Under the pieces are notes generated by a model. It made no database searches and had not been told where the DNA came from. It saw only the letters and a list, made by a program, of their open reading frames with translations. A stretch of DNA of 64,000 nt from Benincasa hispida (lineage: Eukaryota > Streptophyta > Magnoliopsida > Cucurbitales > Cucurbitaceae), in the NCBI RefSeq assembly GCF_009727055.1, contig NW_024063779.1, positions 699,410 to 763,409 on the forward strand, written 5' to 3'. Of this stretch, positions 48,730 through 60,801 are shown piece by piece (position 1 is the first letter of the stretch; each line of letters starts with the position of its first letter). The position numbers were made by a program, and so were the translations under genes.

Positions 48730-48980
48730 CTTCCTTCTCTCACTTTAAGCTAAAGAATTGCAGAAGGAAAGCAAGTTGTATGATGAACCAATAATCACAC
48801 TCTCTTAACTCTCACAAAGTCTACATTGCGTTTATAACACCCAAATAAAATTCCAATTTTATCCTAAACTTTTCATGCCCATCCGCTTAAATTTTTTGAT
48901 CAATTGATGATTTAAGTTCTTAATGATATTTCTTCACCCATTGATATTAATTTTTTCTTGTTGGATCTTTAGATAATATA
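48730..48980. other. Upstream region of the minus-strand acidic protein gene
   Basis: Starts with a purine/pyrimidine-skewed leader (CTTTCCTTCTGCAATTC on the coding strand) then AT-rich sequence. No distinct TATA box recognised. Confidence 0.35.
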
Positions 48981-50720
48981 TAATTAAATTCACTTTCACG
49001 TAGTTGCTAACTCTCGTGTGTCAATTGAACTATACTCGAACAAATATAACAATTTCAAGACAATTTATAAACCTTTTGTTCGAGGTCCCCTAAAAACATT
49101 AGCAAAAAATAATTTTTGGAACATGAAATTTTTTGTCTAACATCAAGTCCTAAACAAAAACATAAAATTGAGCGGAAACGACTCTCTAGTCCCATATGGC
49201 ACCTACAACAAACCTCCTTGTCAAGCGTCTGGTACAATCTTGCCTTTACCTGAAAAAATATTTTAAAAAAAGTGAGCATTTAAAATACCCAGTAAGTAAC
49301 CTCATTACCGGGGTCAAGCTATGCAAACACATGTGCAACATGAAATTGAATATTCTAAACTAGTGGAGCCTAACATGAAGAAATAAAGACTGAACATGGG
49401 TTGTAATCTGAGTGAACAATTTAACCTGCCTTAGCGTAGGTGAGATGTATTCATACTAACTGGTGAACCCAAAGGACACACAAAACTGTTGGATCCAAAG
49501 GCGCACATAATTTGGTGGATCCAAAGGCGCACATAATCTGGTGGACCTGAAAGCACACATAAACTGAATTTGAGGTGTATATAGCTACGGGTAGGAGGAC
49601 AATTGTTACTAAACTAGTCTATCATGGAACATGCAGTTAGATCCCATAATATGAATTATAGCATAATATCTTATAAATTCATGAATTCATAGAATAACAT
49701 CACATAAATTCATAGCATGCATAACTAAAATCCTTTCACCAATGAAAGACGACCCTTTAACTACTGTTGCACAACACTTATCCTTCTAAATCCCAACCTT
49801 AACACCCAAACGTTAAGGGTAAATTAAATCCTAGGCCAAAATTTAATGGGCAATTCAAGTTTCACTGAGAATAACTCATATCTTATATATAAAAAAAAAA
49901 AGTTGAAACCCACAAATATTGATGGACAACAACTTATGATGGAAAAATGAGTATATATGAACGGAATACACTAGCATTGATTATATCTCAACTAGAAATA
50001 ATACACTCAATGTATAATATTCAAAACTAAAACATAAGTAAAATGATGTAACAAGACTTAGATATGGAAATAATCAAAGACTTGAAAGAACCTCAAAACT
50101 TTTGGTGACTCAAAATATAATCGAGACACTCTTCTGATAAATGTTGTCATAAAGAAAATTATTTGCTCTGCACGGGCTGCAATTTGACTAAGTGATCGTC
50201 TCAACAGGATACAACGACTAACTCCAGTAGAACTGTAACCTCGAACTACTCGTATTTGGCAGAACTCTTGAATACTTACTCTCAACTCAAGTCAAGAACA
50301 AAGAAAAGAAAGAAAGAAAGAAAGAAAGGAGCAAACTCTTCAATTTGGAATGGTTGCTACAAATGACAAGCCAAGTAGCTATTTATAGACTAGTAACTTA
50401 ACAACTCTAAAAATACAAAATAAAATCAAATAAATATAAAAATATAAATATTTGTCAAATTTATCTCAATTGAGTTGTTATTTGACAAAAATCAAACATA
50501 ACTTATTCAAATTGAAGAAACTACAAATTTAACTTTCATACATGTTAATTTTGTACATGAATCATCATTTTAATTTAAGTTTCAATCCAATTTAAAAGTT
50601 TAAACAATAGATTTAATCTATGTAGTTAAATCCATTTTATCTAATATCGGAAACATTGTGGGTAATGTTAATTTCATGTCAAAGTTCAATAGACATTCAA
50701 GAATTTTCAAGAAAACTTCA
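48981..50720 (-). mobile_element. Gypsy-like LTR fragment (inferred)
   Basis: About four tandem units of roughly 27 bases lie at 49,461-49,566 (GTGGATCCAAAGGCGCACAT). On the minus strand they read GGATCCACCAGATTATGTGCGCC, close in length and sequence to the 27-bp minisatellite of the gypsy LTR at 30,224. A minus-strand TATAAATA at about 50,382-50,389 agrees with an LTR in minus orientation. Ends were not found. ORFs at 49,055 and 50,058 are not supported. (GAAA)n occurs at 50,301-50,326. Confidence 0.45.
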
Positions 50721-51949
50721 AAATATCCACTACTATAAAATCTACATTACTTGACAACTGCAATTTTTACTTACTTGACGTTTTTTTAAACGTAATTTAA
50801 TGACATTTTTAAAGAGAAAACATCTAAGTAATATGTTAAAAGAGTGGAGATTTCATGGATATGTTCGAACTTTTTTAAGATGTCAAGTTTTACTTAACTT
50901 TTACTCGACACAATTTACATATCAAGAATAATTTTGACCTCTTTGAATTTTTAATTGACATATTTTAAATATCAAGAAAAAAATCTCAAACCCTTTTTCT
51001 TGCGCCTTCGCGATTTTGCAGCCCCCATAATCTCAAACCCTCTTGCACGTTCGATTTCTCAGATTCAACTCCGATTAATCTTAGAAATCGTTCGACTCCT
51101 TCAGTGAAGCTTGGAAATCTTTCGACTCTGGTGAATCTTCCAAATCGTTCGACTCCGGTGAAGCTTCCAAAACGTTCAACTCAGGTGAAGTTAGTGAAGT
51201 TTTCGTTCGACTCCATATTCCTTTAGCTCTTTTTAGCTATTTCGCCTCTACCTTCTAACCCTTTTTAACAAAGCATTCTTCTTTTTACTGCTCTGCCACC
51301 TAGCACTCATCCTTTAAAATAAATAAATCTCCACAACTACTAGCCTTAGACTATCCAAGAGAGTGATGGAGCTTGTGATCAAACGAGATTATCATATAGA
51401 CCTGTTGTTCCCTTTTCCCTCTTTCTAGTTCAATGAATTGATTGTTACCTTGCTGGTGTATTGGGGCTGCTAAGAATCTTTATCTATGTGGTATATATAA
51501 TGTATGCATTTTTCATTTTGGTTCTATTTGGCAGTGATGACCAATTGGCTATTGATCTTAGTTTTGTGTGCTTATGTTGTCTTGATTTTTCCCCCCATTG
51601 AAGGCCCTTATTTTTACTAACCTTAAATTATATCCTGATTGACAACTAAATAATTTTCTTTGAAAAAAAAAAAGAAGAAGGAAGTCTGATGTTCAATTTC
51701 TTGACATTGGAGGTAATTATAATCTAATTAGTTCTTGTCATGTGCAACCATGCTATGATACCATGTCCATTTAAGAAAAGCAAGCATTAGAGAGTTTTAT
51801 GGTGAGTGAGTGCAGCCTAAGTGGACTTTTTACTTTCTTGAGTTATAAATTTGTTGCAATGAATTTGTTTTGGAACCTAGCTTTCTAACTTATTTTTCTT
51901 GTTCTTTTCTGGTTGGTGTTCCAATGGATTGGCCTTTTCTCATCCACAG

Positions 51950-52127
51950 TAATCTTCCCTTCTCTTCTGCAACTTCAAAAAGGCATCATAGAATTAGAAG
52001 ATAGAAAGCAAAAAGAAGTCTGCAATTCCAGGTACAATAGAAGGGATGAGTTTGGAGTTTAACGACATGGTTGTTTTGCCCAACTGCAACCATTCTTTGT
52101 GCTTGAAATGTTATCGAGACTGGTACG
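51950..52127 (+). pseudogene. RING E3 ligase gene fragment captured by the CACTA element (AIRP2-like)
   Basis: After a CATCCACAG acceptor the sequence reads FPSLLQLQKGIIELEDRKQ and on to CNSRYNRRDE. Then, shifted in frame, MVVLPNCNHSLCLKCYRDW follows. The second part is the middle of a C3HC4 RING with C-x-H-x2-C-x2-C spacing. The first is the helical stretch preceding the RING in proteins like Arabidopsis AIRP2. The first Cys pair and the last Cys pair are missing and the frame is broken, so it cannot make a RING. It sits in the interior of the CACTA element. Confidence 0.7.
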
Positions 52128-52796
52128 GATTTATTTGTTATTAAGGTCCTTTTGATAGTGACTTTGAGAAGTGGAAAAAAAAGGTAGAATTCAAGTGCTT
52201 TAAAGTGAATAGATAAGTTGCATTGTTTAACTTAGTTTTCTTTACCAATGGGGTATTTCCTCTTATTAGTCTAAAGAAGGAAATTAAGGAGTTGTAGAAT
52301 TTCTCCAATATCCCGTTGGTCTGAAAAATCTTTCATAGTCAACTTTCTTGAATTTGCTTGTTTCGAGAAAGATTTCTCCTAATTAACAGTTTTTGGCATC
52401 GTTCCATAGAACTGAAGAATTATTTTTATTATATATGGATGTTTCATTGTTCAAAGCTCTATGCATATATATTAAGTAATATACTTTTGTTGATAGGTTA
52501 CTTATTAAACAATGTCACTTTCTTCGTTGTGTTGCTAGAGTGAATTAGTTAATTTTGATGTTTGTTGAAAGTTGAATTGTGTATAGAATGTTTTTTTTTT
52601 TTCTTTTATGAAAGGTATTGTAATTAAAGTGTGGGGTAGGAGAGTCGAACCTCAATTCTCGAGGCCGATAGTACAGACACTATGAGTTGAGTTACGCTCT
52701 TGTTGGCATTTTTATTTAGTGTAAAGAATTAATACACTATGATGTTTATTTAGTGCATTTGTATGATATGTATTAATTATTGACTTTGTATTGTAG

Positions 52797-53065
52797 TGTC
52801 CTTTACAAGTGGGAACTATCAAATGTGAGTATTATGTTATGAGATATATGCGAGAAATCGTGTCTAAAGAGAAGAATATTATCACAGATGCAGTATGTCT
52901 TTAAACTACTTATATATATTGTAACATTATAAATAGTGTAAATAGTAAATAAATATATATTTGAGTTTTTATGTTTTATAGATTGATATGAGGAGCTCGT
53001 ACTCGCAACTTGAATTGGATGAAGTATGCATAGAATGTGCTGAATATTTAGGTGGACTTCCTATA
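52797..53065 (+). pseudogene. Ulp1-like (C48) cysteine protease C-terminal exons in the CACTA element
   Basis: Exon at 52,797-52,892 reads CPLQVGTIKCEYYVMRYM, then REIVSKEKN. An intron with GTATGT…TATAG follows, then an exon from 52,982 reading IDMRSSYSQLELDEV. The KCEYYVMRYM block is the region of the catalytic Cys in Ulp1 domains that plant transposons often carry (usually ECGYYVM). Only the C-terminal third of the domain remains, so the product would be inactive. Confidence 0.7.
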
Positions 53066-53855
53066 AATTTTGTATATGTGGCTACATGGGAATGCTCAAA
53101 ACTTTTTTTTGTGTAAATGTTTTCTTCAGCCATTATAGGTTATATACTTCAAAGAAATGTGTGGTGGATGATAGAATTTTAGTGTTGTGATTTTTGGAAT
53201 ACATAACACATATATTGATCTTACAATTTTGGAATTATCATATATTGGGGTGGGTTATTGCTAGAGTATATATACTATTGTACGATTGGTCTTGTAAATT
53301 TTTGGAATCATTCATATACATGGAAGGTAACAGAAGAATGAAATTGTTTATTTTAGTATTGTGAATTGTTACATTAGATATATAGGCTGATATGTAGACC
53401 TGAAATATGTGCAATTATTTATTTTAGTTGATGAAATTGTCTTATTGGTACACATGTAATGTAGGAAATGAGAAATGAAAATTAAATTCGAATGTTTAAT
53501 TTGAAAAAAAAAAAACATAGATTACATTGGAAATGGGTCATGAATTAGAATACTTGACCATTATTTTGTGTCAAAATAAAAATATATTTGACAAATAAAA
53601 AAATGTCAAGAATAATCACATATGATACGTAATAAGTGTCAAGAATTAATACACTTGACATGTCATCAATGTCAAGTGTATTATATTTCTTGACATGGAA
53701 ATTATGTCAAGAAATATTTCTCTTGATATTTTTTCAGTATCAAGTTATCATATTATACTTGACAGTCGAATACTTGACACTTTTATTAGCGTTAAGTATA
53801 CCCTTTACTTGACATTGAAAAAACATCAAGTAATCTAATTTCTGTAATAGTGATC

Positions 53856-54197
53856 CCAGATAACCAAAACTTTATCCAAAATTGTGATTCTGGTGACCTC
53901 AAATGTCGGTGACTGTGGATCCATGAAGGCGGCTCGGTGGGCCTGGGCGACTAGAAGGGAGGAATCGTTAAAGAAAGAGAGACTGAAAGAGAGAGAACAC
54001 TGCTATTGGCAAGGGCGACGACTAGAAGCAGTGGACCACGACGCGATGGTCTTGACAGCGAACTAAGAATGATGTCGTTCAATTGGAAGAAAAAGCAAAG
54101 CTATCGTCTGTGGGTCTCACAAACGCAAGATGAAGGGGGAGAGGGTATGTGGGTGAGAGGTAGAAAACTTAGAGAGATAGTGGAGGTTTTTGTATGA
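53856..54197. other. Flank of the CACTA element
   Basis: Contains two overlapping short plus ORFs (53,884 and 54,006). They are purine-rich (GGAGG, GAAAGAG) and have no domain I can name, so they are probably not genes. Confidence 0.35.
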
Positions 54198-54699
54198 ATG
54201 ATCCTTTTTGGAGGGTCTTTATGATTGATGACCTGCCCCTTGCAAACTTATGAAATATAACTTTTTGCTTATGTCATAACACATTATCGCATTTTATAAT
54301 TTATTGCGTTAGAAATGACCATGTTTATGGTAGTCTAACACAATGATCATCCTTATCATGATCTTCATTTTTTTTCAGAAAAATTGAGAAATACAACAAA
54401 CATTTTATAATGTATCGTGTTAGTGATGGTCATGTAGCCCTACCGTGATGATATATTGTGATATTCATTTTTCTCACTCAAAAAACAACTAACTATGAGA
54501 AAAATTGGGAAAACACAATAGAGAAATAAAAATCGTGATAAAGTTGGTCATCACGTTAAGGTTATGATATGTATGATGGCTACCCCTAATGCAATACATT
54601 AAAAAATGCGATAGTGCATTATGACCTAAGCAGAATGTTATATTTCATACATTTGTGGGGAACGGGCCATCAATCATAGGATCCTCTTGAAAGGGTCAT
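54198..54699. mobile_element. Non-autonomous DNA element with ~110-bp terminal inverted repeats
   Basis: Left ATGATCC…TATGATTGATG.CC…CTTATGAAATATAACTTTTTGCTTATGTCAT…ATCGCATTTTATAATTTATTGC pairs with the reverse complement of 54,590-54,699, with about 80% identity by eye. The middle (54,310-54,580) has smaller ATCGTGATA/TAACACGATG-type inverted motifs. Length and long TIRs suggest a MULE-type or foldback MITE. No clear target duplication was found. A poly-A run follows at 54,706-54,732. Confidence 0.75.
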
Positions 54700-54732
54700 C
54701 TATACCAAAAAAAAAAAAAAAAAAAAAAAAAA

Positions 54733-56221
54733 ATCTCGAAAGAATGAGGGGTTTGGGAGTCTGAGGCTAGGAGTAAAAAAAAAGATAAAAGTTTTATTTA
54801 TTTATTTTTATTATAAGAAAAGTCAAGATAATTTGGGACGAGGAGATTCGAAACCCCACATGGTTGCTAACATTCATATGTCAATTGAACTATATTCAGT
54901 TTGACAACATAGTTGGATATTTATTATTTTTTTGAAAATTATATTTCATATAGTCTGAAAAATGAGTCCCATTTGATTATCGTTGTGAAATCTGGGGCCA
55001 CATCCAAATAATCAATAAACATAATTCAATTGTATTTGAAAGTTACTTAGGATCCACTAGATATTGTTACTTAACATAATTATGAATCTATCATGGTTAC
55101 AATTATTGTGTATTGACCCTAAAGGTTAACAGTAAAAAAACAATGATATCATAAAATGCAAAGTAAACCGTCTCATTCATAATCAAAATTACGTTTGCAA
55201 AATGTATCTAAGTTAACGTGATCGAAAGCAATCTAATTAACGTGTGGGATTGAGGTCCATTACGATTGACCATCAATGGAATCTCATTATACTAATTCTG
55301 ATTGTAGAGTGATAAACATGGAGACATAGTGCTGTGATTCTCGAGGTAGTTTGATTCCCCAAAAAGAGATAAAATATTGTCAATGTTTAACCGGCATTGA
55401 GAAGTTCAATTCCTAGGCCGCATTATTGTCAAAAACAGAAACTTTCGCAAAATATTGATCAAGGTTGTTTTATCTTGAACTTAATATTTATTTATTTATT
55501 ATTTTTTTGGTAGACTTTTTTGGTCAAAAACTCCTAATATTGAATATTTGAATCTAGTTTGGTAACTAGTTCATTTTTCATTTTTAGTTTTTAAAAATTA
55601 AGTCTACTTTCTCTCATTTTCATAGAATGTTTGCTTGTTAGGATAAAGAGTTAATTCTTAACAAATTTTTTGAAAAATACAAAAACAAACATTTAAAAAC
55701 TATTTAGAGTTAAATTGGGTGTAGGCTTAATTTTCTAAAAACTAAAAATAAAAAAAAAATAAATGGTAACTAAACGAGATCTTAATGTAAAATTTGACAC
55801 ATCATATCAAATCCCAAATATGGTTTATGTTTATAATATAGTTTATGTTTCAAAATGGAATTAAATATATGCTTAAATGTATCCTCTATATTTCACATTC
55901 ACATTATGAAGTTGTTTTTGACAAAATATATTTAAGTTGATAAAGTTGAGAAGAAACACGGATTAGTCTTTATTTTCTGCTATTAGTTAAAAAAAAAAAA
56001 AAAAAAGAATGGAATAGAGATGGAACTTTCAACCTTAAAAAATTAATAGAAGTTGGAATTGAATTAATTATTTGAATTTTTGTAATGCAAGGATGATTTT
56101 CATTGGGAAAGACGATGATAATAATATGTTGGTGATGCAAAGTAAGAAATATTGCATCAAATTCTCCATTCATCAACCTTAAACATGTAATGTTGATAGA
56201 GTCATTTTGTGTGTTTCAGAT
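54733..56221. other. AT-rich intergenic region
   Basis: 54,830-54,900 (GACGAGGAGATTCGAAACCCC…GTCAATTGAACTATA) has a tRNA T-loop-like GATTCGAAACC and recurs in part near 49,000, so it may be a SINE-like or LINE-like relic. The remainder shows nothing. The minus ORF at 55,970 is a poly-A artefact. Confidence 0.4.
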
Positions 56222-57443
56222 TCAAACCAATTTAGACTTCCACTGGCTTTGGTGGTAATTGGCTGATGGTTGGGGCATTGCCTTTCCAAGTGTGATAATT
56301 GAGGATGCTGAGTTTGTTGCCCCTTCTTGGTTCCGAAATTCAATCACTGATTCCTCATCTTTATAAATTTTGTTTTGATGAATTGCATCTTCTTCATCTC
56401 GTTTTAATGAGAGACGAAACTTCTACATATATCAATAAAGAGAATAAGGTTAACAAGTAGTAGCATATTATGTTATAACAATTTTATTATACAGTATAGT
56501 GTGCTTAGTTACCTGTAGATGACTTGAAATGTTTTGTTTTCTTAGTCCAGGGACATTCATATGTTGAAGTATCTCCTTTGGATGTGCTTCTAAATTAATT
56601 AAGAAACAAAAGTTAGAAAGATATTAATTAATGAGTAGGTTAGGACAAAAGAAAAAGGAGAAACTAGGAGTGTGTTTGTGTCAGTGTCACACTCACTGTC
56701 AAGTCCCAATGCTTGAATGGTGTGCAAGAATGTATTATGCAATTGTTGAGTCCAAATGAGCTTTGGCCTTGAATGATGATGAGGTTGTTGTTTTCTAATT
56801 TGGATCATCTTCTTGTGTTGTTGAACAGGAACAGGATTATTATTGTTGGGAGGTGGTTGTGTAATAATTCCTTTGATAACTGCAAATTGCCACAGATTTC
56901 TTATAGTTTTCATGGTGAGTGGTTTTACAAGATGTAGCATTGCTCCTTTGAAGAGGCACCCCAACTTTGCAATCTCGTTATCATCACCCGTCATAACTTT
57001 ACATCATAAAACACAACACAACCACTACTTTAATTTCATTTCATTTGTTGCAGTGCACTAATCATATATAAAAATTATTACCTACTAACAATTGGCAATT
57101 TCATTGTTTTCTGAAGCTTCTCTAGAAATTCATATGTACCCATATCAGGCAAATGGAGTTCTGTTAAAACCAGATGGATATCATTTTCCCTTTCCTTTAC
57201 CATCAGCAATGCATCAATGGCGCAATAAGCACTAACAACTGTGTAAAATAATAAACAAATTCAGCCCAATATTCATCTTTTTTTTTTTTTATTAAAAACT
57301 TTATAGAATACCAAATCTAATCAATTACCTTCGTATCCACACAAATCCAGCATTTTGCACACAATTTTTAGACTTGTACAATCATAATCAACCACCAAAA
57401 CTCTGAATACTTCACATACCTCCCATTTTTTTGTCAATTCCAT
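56222..57443 (-). CDS. Type-B-like response regulator (receiver + GARP), phospho-Asp replaced by Glu
   Basis: Five exons on the minus strand: 57,443-57,329, 57,238-57,086, 56,996-56,697, 56,589-56,513 and 56,422-56,222. All have GT-AG borders and join in frame to 281 residues. Residues 13-125 are a receiver domain: VLVVDYD (D19, Y20, D21), MTGDD (T92) and the conserved Lys in LVKPL (K114). The phospho-acceptor position, SDVHMPDM-like in active regulators, reads TELHLPDM, so Asp is replaced by E65. One acidic-pocket Asp is Tyr (Y20). Residues 166-218 are a GARP (MYB-like) DNA-binding domain, RPKLIWTQQLHNTF through HPKEILQHMNVPGL to ISSHLQKFR. Type-B regulators are nuclear activators of cytokinin response. 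This one probably cannot be phosphorylated in the normal way. It is short for the class (often 500-700 residues) and has only a 60-residue tail. Confidence 0.88.
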
Positions 57444-59399
57444 CCTGCAACAAACACAGAGAGACTAGCTACAACACCAAGTATCTCTCTACACCATATG
57501 TTTATTCGAATGAGAGGCCTGCTTTTGTAAGGGCATTGTATTAAGTTGTGAAGATAAAACTACAAATTTGGCATGTTGTTTTAATGTAAAAGAAGACTAC
57601 CATATAAATGTTGTTGTTATGGGGGGAATGAACCTATCCAACCCCTAATAATTTCCCTTCTTTGCAAAATTATTACCATTTTTGAAGTGCTTTTCTCCGA
57701 AAAACCTGTTTCATGATTATGATTCATTAACCAACTCCATCTTTGTATATCTTCAACATTTTTTACTAAAGTATTCAACTAAATTGATATGTGAAGATCA
57801 GAATTACGATACTTTTTGGAATCGATCATTAGTAGTTAGAAGTAAGTTAAGATTGAAGTTGGAACAAACTTTTTTTTTTTTTTTTTACGTATGTTCAAAA
57901 ATATCTATTTTGACCATAAAATTGTGTGTAATTTATGGATTATATAGTTAAATATTATTTTGATAATTTGCATACTATTGCTATAATCTTCCATAGAACA
58001 ACATATACCTTACTTAATCATTATAACTTTTAAAAAAATAGTTACATTGGTTATTGGTTGAATTTTTTAATTTCCACTACCAAGTGTTGTGTTATGTACG
58101 TTATTAAATAAACAAATAAATAAACACTAAAGTGTTACCTTTTCTTTTGTAAAAATATTGCTGTTTGATTACAAATTAAATATCGTATTAGTATTCGTTT
58201 TTAAATTCTCGATAATCAAAACCTCACATTTGTCCTAATGCTCAATTATGATGTCATGCCTTTTAAAATAAAATTGTGGCCTCTTCTTCCTTTCTATCAA
58301 TGTTCTCCTGCATGTTAACGTTAGTGTGAGGATGTAGCCACTCAACTCTTGACTTTTTTCTTTAAAATTCTGAGGAAATGACAAATTTCGAAGGCCCTTT
58401 TAATTTGTGTCAAAAACTGAAAATAATAAGAATGTGGACCAAATAAGTTCCTCACATTTTTATAATTCTAAAGTTACTCCTGATATTGTTGGATAATAAC
58501 ATTTTTGAATACAATGTAATTGTTATACCATGTATGAATGGAAATACATAATAAAATGAAAAGAATCGATTATGAGATTCTAACCTAATGGATTCAAGAA
58601 ATAAATGGAACAGATTTTTCGCCTAATTTGAATTTTGAATTTGTTGGATTTGATCTGATTTAACCACTTTTAAAAAATATTCGGAATGAATCAACCTCTA
58701 AATTATATATCACATTTTTTATTTTAATTTGTACTAGATATTTAGATTTTACGTTATTTTATTAATTTTTTATTATTTTAAATTCAGATTAATATATTTG
58801 CTTCTGATTTAGATTTTACTCATTACTTTATACATGTTGTCATCTAACAAATAATATATTTCATTCAAATTTTATCAATTTTTTTTATATTTTTGAATAC
58901 GTCCCTTTATTATCATCTCATTAATCTAGCTTCTTGTTGTTTTTTTCTTTATGGGTTCATAGGTTTTGTGGTTAATGGAGTACAATGTAATTGTGTAATT
59001 GTAAATAAACCATCTCCCTCCCGGATTTTCCTCCTAGAATTATTTTTTAATTTATATTTTATTACCAAATTAGATTTTATCTAACTAATTTTTAAATTAA
59101 TCACAATAAATAAAAGCTTACCGATTTTCTCCCCAATTTATATTCGAATTTATCTTTTATTATCAAATTTGATTTTATCTAACTAACCTTTAATTTGTTT
59201 AAATGTTTGTTACAGATTCAATTATATCTAAATATTTTTCATTATTTTATACATATTGTTATCAAATTAATTTTATTTTTTTCTTCATATTTTTATCTTT
59301 TCAACTTTTCATATAGAAACACATAAAAGTTTGTTGTACTTAAAAAAACATATAAATGGGAACTAAACTTTAAACGTATAAAACACATGTTTGTGGATA
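57444..59399. other. AT-rich intergenic region upstream of the response regulator
   Basis: The promoter of the response regulator lies at the left end, but no clear TATA box was chosen. 58,600-59,300 shows loosely repeated TTTATTATCAAATT.GATTTTATCTAACTAA (about 59,060-59,090 and 59,155-59,190). ORFs at 57,682 and 58,893 are low-complexity. Nothing else supportable. Confidence 0.4.
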
Positions 59400-60310
59400 T
59401 TATATATATATATATATATTGTTATAAGGTTGCATCATCATCATCATCATCATAATAATAATAATAATAATATTCAGCCATCTAAATAAAATAAGATAAC
59501 AAAAAATCCTAAATCTCATCTTCTTCATCTTGTCGCTTCCAAAATTTCTCTTTCTCCTTTTTAGTCTCATGTCTGTGATTGTTGGTTCAACAACCCTTTC
59601 CATCGTCTTGGCTAGCTTTTGACGACCACCCTCGCGCCGACCTTGGTCGCTCGACACATGTTTTCTACTTTTGTTTCTATTTTGAACATAGCTTTCAACA
59701 ATAATAACGTTTTGGGATTGATAGTGTTTAAAGTTGGCTTTCGAGATTCTATGAGCAAACTATTCACATAGAATGAAGACAATGAAATTCCCCTACAACT
59801 GATTTGGTGTCAAATGTAATCATATTTTCAATAGTCACATTGTCCTGAAGTTAAGTTGTAATTTCTTCAACTAGTCACTTGTCAACAACGACTTCACTGT
59901 ACAATCAACTTTGCTCTTTCTCACTGAAGTCCATCGTTGTGGACATCCATAAGTTTCAAATGACTCCCTTCCCTGATTCGGCTTCCCTCGCATACACATG
60001 TTCTATAGGCCGGAAGCATTAAGGACCATATTGGGTGATTTTTAATTTTTGCTTCTGAAGTGTTTAAATATAGTGTATTTGTAGTTATAGAATGTTTAAG
60101 TAAAATGTATTTGTGGTATTCGAGTTAATTTTGAAATAGTGTATTTTTGTATGGTACTTAATTGGATTGTTTTTAGGGTAGTTTTGTCATTTATTAATTA
60201 ATATTTTCTATTATATAAATTCGTTTTGTTATTTTATAATTTTGAAACATTTTTACCATTTGGAAATGAATCTTTAAGTTTCCTATTTTTCTTGTCAACC
60301 TTTTTCTTTT
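59400..60310 (-). repeat. Unbroken copy of the ~0.9-kb repeat unit
   Basis: Its reverse complement aligns successively with 16,415-16,738, 24,961-25,305 and 35,289-35,480, so it shows the unit before insertion. A minus ORF of 85 codons at 59,400-59,657 (MSSDQGRREGGRQKLAKTME… then VVEPTITDMRLKRRKRN) covers the last third. The Ile/Met run at its end is translated microsatellite. The other copy has no such ORF, so I do not call it a gene. I do not recognise the unit's class. Confidence 0.75.
59401..59471. repeat. Microsatellites (TA)n, (CAT)n, (AAT)n
   Basis: About ten TA units at 59,401-59,420, then (CAT)7 and (AAT)7 at about 59,432-59,471. Confidence 0.95.
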
Positions 60311-60608
60311 CCTTCATTACATTTATGAGGGGTCGGCCAACTTATACCCTGACTCTATTAGCAATGCTTTTTTTTTGAAAAATAAAAAAATAAAAAAATT
60401 ATGGGCTAACTCACATGTACAATTTTTTGTTTTTTTTTTTTTTAACTCTTAACAACTCAATAAAAATAAAATTCAAAATTTAAGAATAAAAATATAACAT
60501 TTTGAAATTTAAAGAATTAAATAGAGAATTTTTTTTAAATAATATTATTTTAATATATATTAACAAAAATATGGTAAAGTTGAAAATATTGATAAAAATA
60601 GGTTTTTT
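60311..60608. other. AT-rich spacer
   Basis: Contains poly-T and poly-A runs (60,369 and 60,430) and no other feature. Confidence 0.4.
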
Positions 60609-60801
60609 AATCGCATACCCGGTATACGATTACACTTAAATCGTGTACCCGGTACACGATTAGATCTAAATCGTGTATCGGTACACGAGTGTTTGTGATT
60701 TGGTACGCGCAGACTGCCAATGTGGCAGTCATGTAGCGTTGATTGAGATAATCGTGTACCGGGTACACGATTACCCTAAGTCGTATACTGGGTACATGAC
60801 T
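60609..60801. repeat. Cluster of five ~23-bp palindromes at ~30-bp spacing
   Basis: Palindromes built on ATCGTGTACC/GGTACACGAT: 60,609-60,631, 60,639-60,661, 60,669-60,689, 60,750-60,772 and 60,779-60,801. Starts are 30, 30 and 29 bases apart within each group, with an 81-base gap between groups. Two more copies lie at 61,796-61,813 and 61,826-61,848. GC and CpG content are far above the surroundings. Confidence 0.9.

Larger units (their letters stand above)
50728..53852. mobile_element. Complete CACTA transposon (3125 bp) with captured gene pieces
   Basis: Left end CACTACTATAAAATC, right end …TTCTGTAATAGTG (complement CACTATTACAGAA), flanked by the 3-bp target duplication ATC at 50,725-50,727 and 53,853-53,855. 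Both ends carry many CTTGACATTTTT/GTCAAG subterminal repeats. The transposase itself is absent. The middle carries a fragment of a RING E3 gene and exons of an Ulp1-like protease (separate entries). It is therefore non-autonomous. Confidence 0.9.

Noticed and set aside
54830..54900. Possible tRNA gene (GATTCGAAACCCC)
   Set aside because: Only the T-loop-like part is present. No acceptor stem, D-arm or anticodon arm can be drawn. At best a SINE-like relic.
59400..59657. 85-codon ORF as a gene
   Set aside because: One third is translated microsatellite, and the homologous copy at 35,289 is not open. It is kept only as a hint that the 0.9-kb unit once coded.
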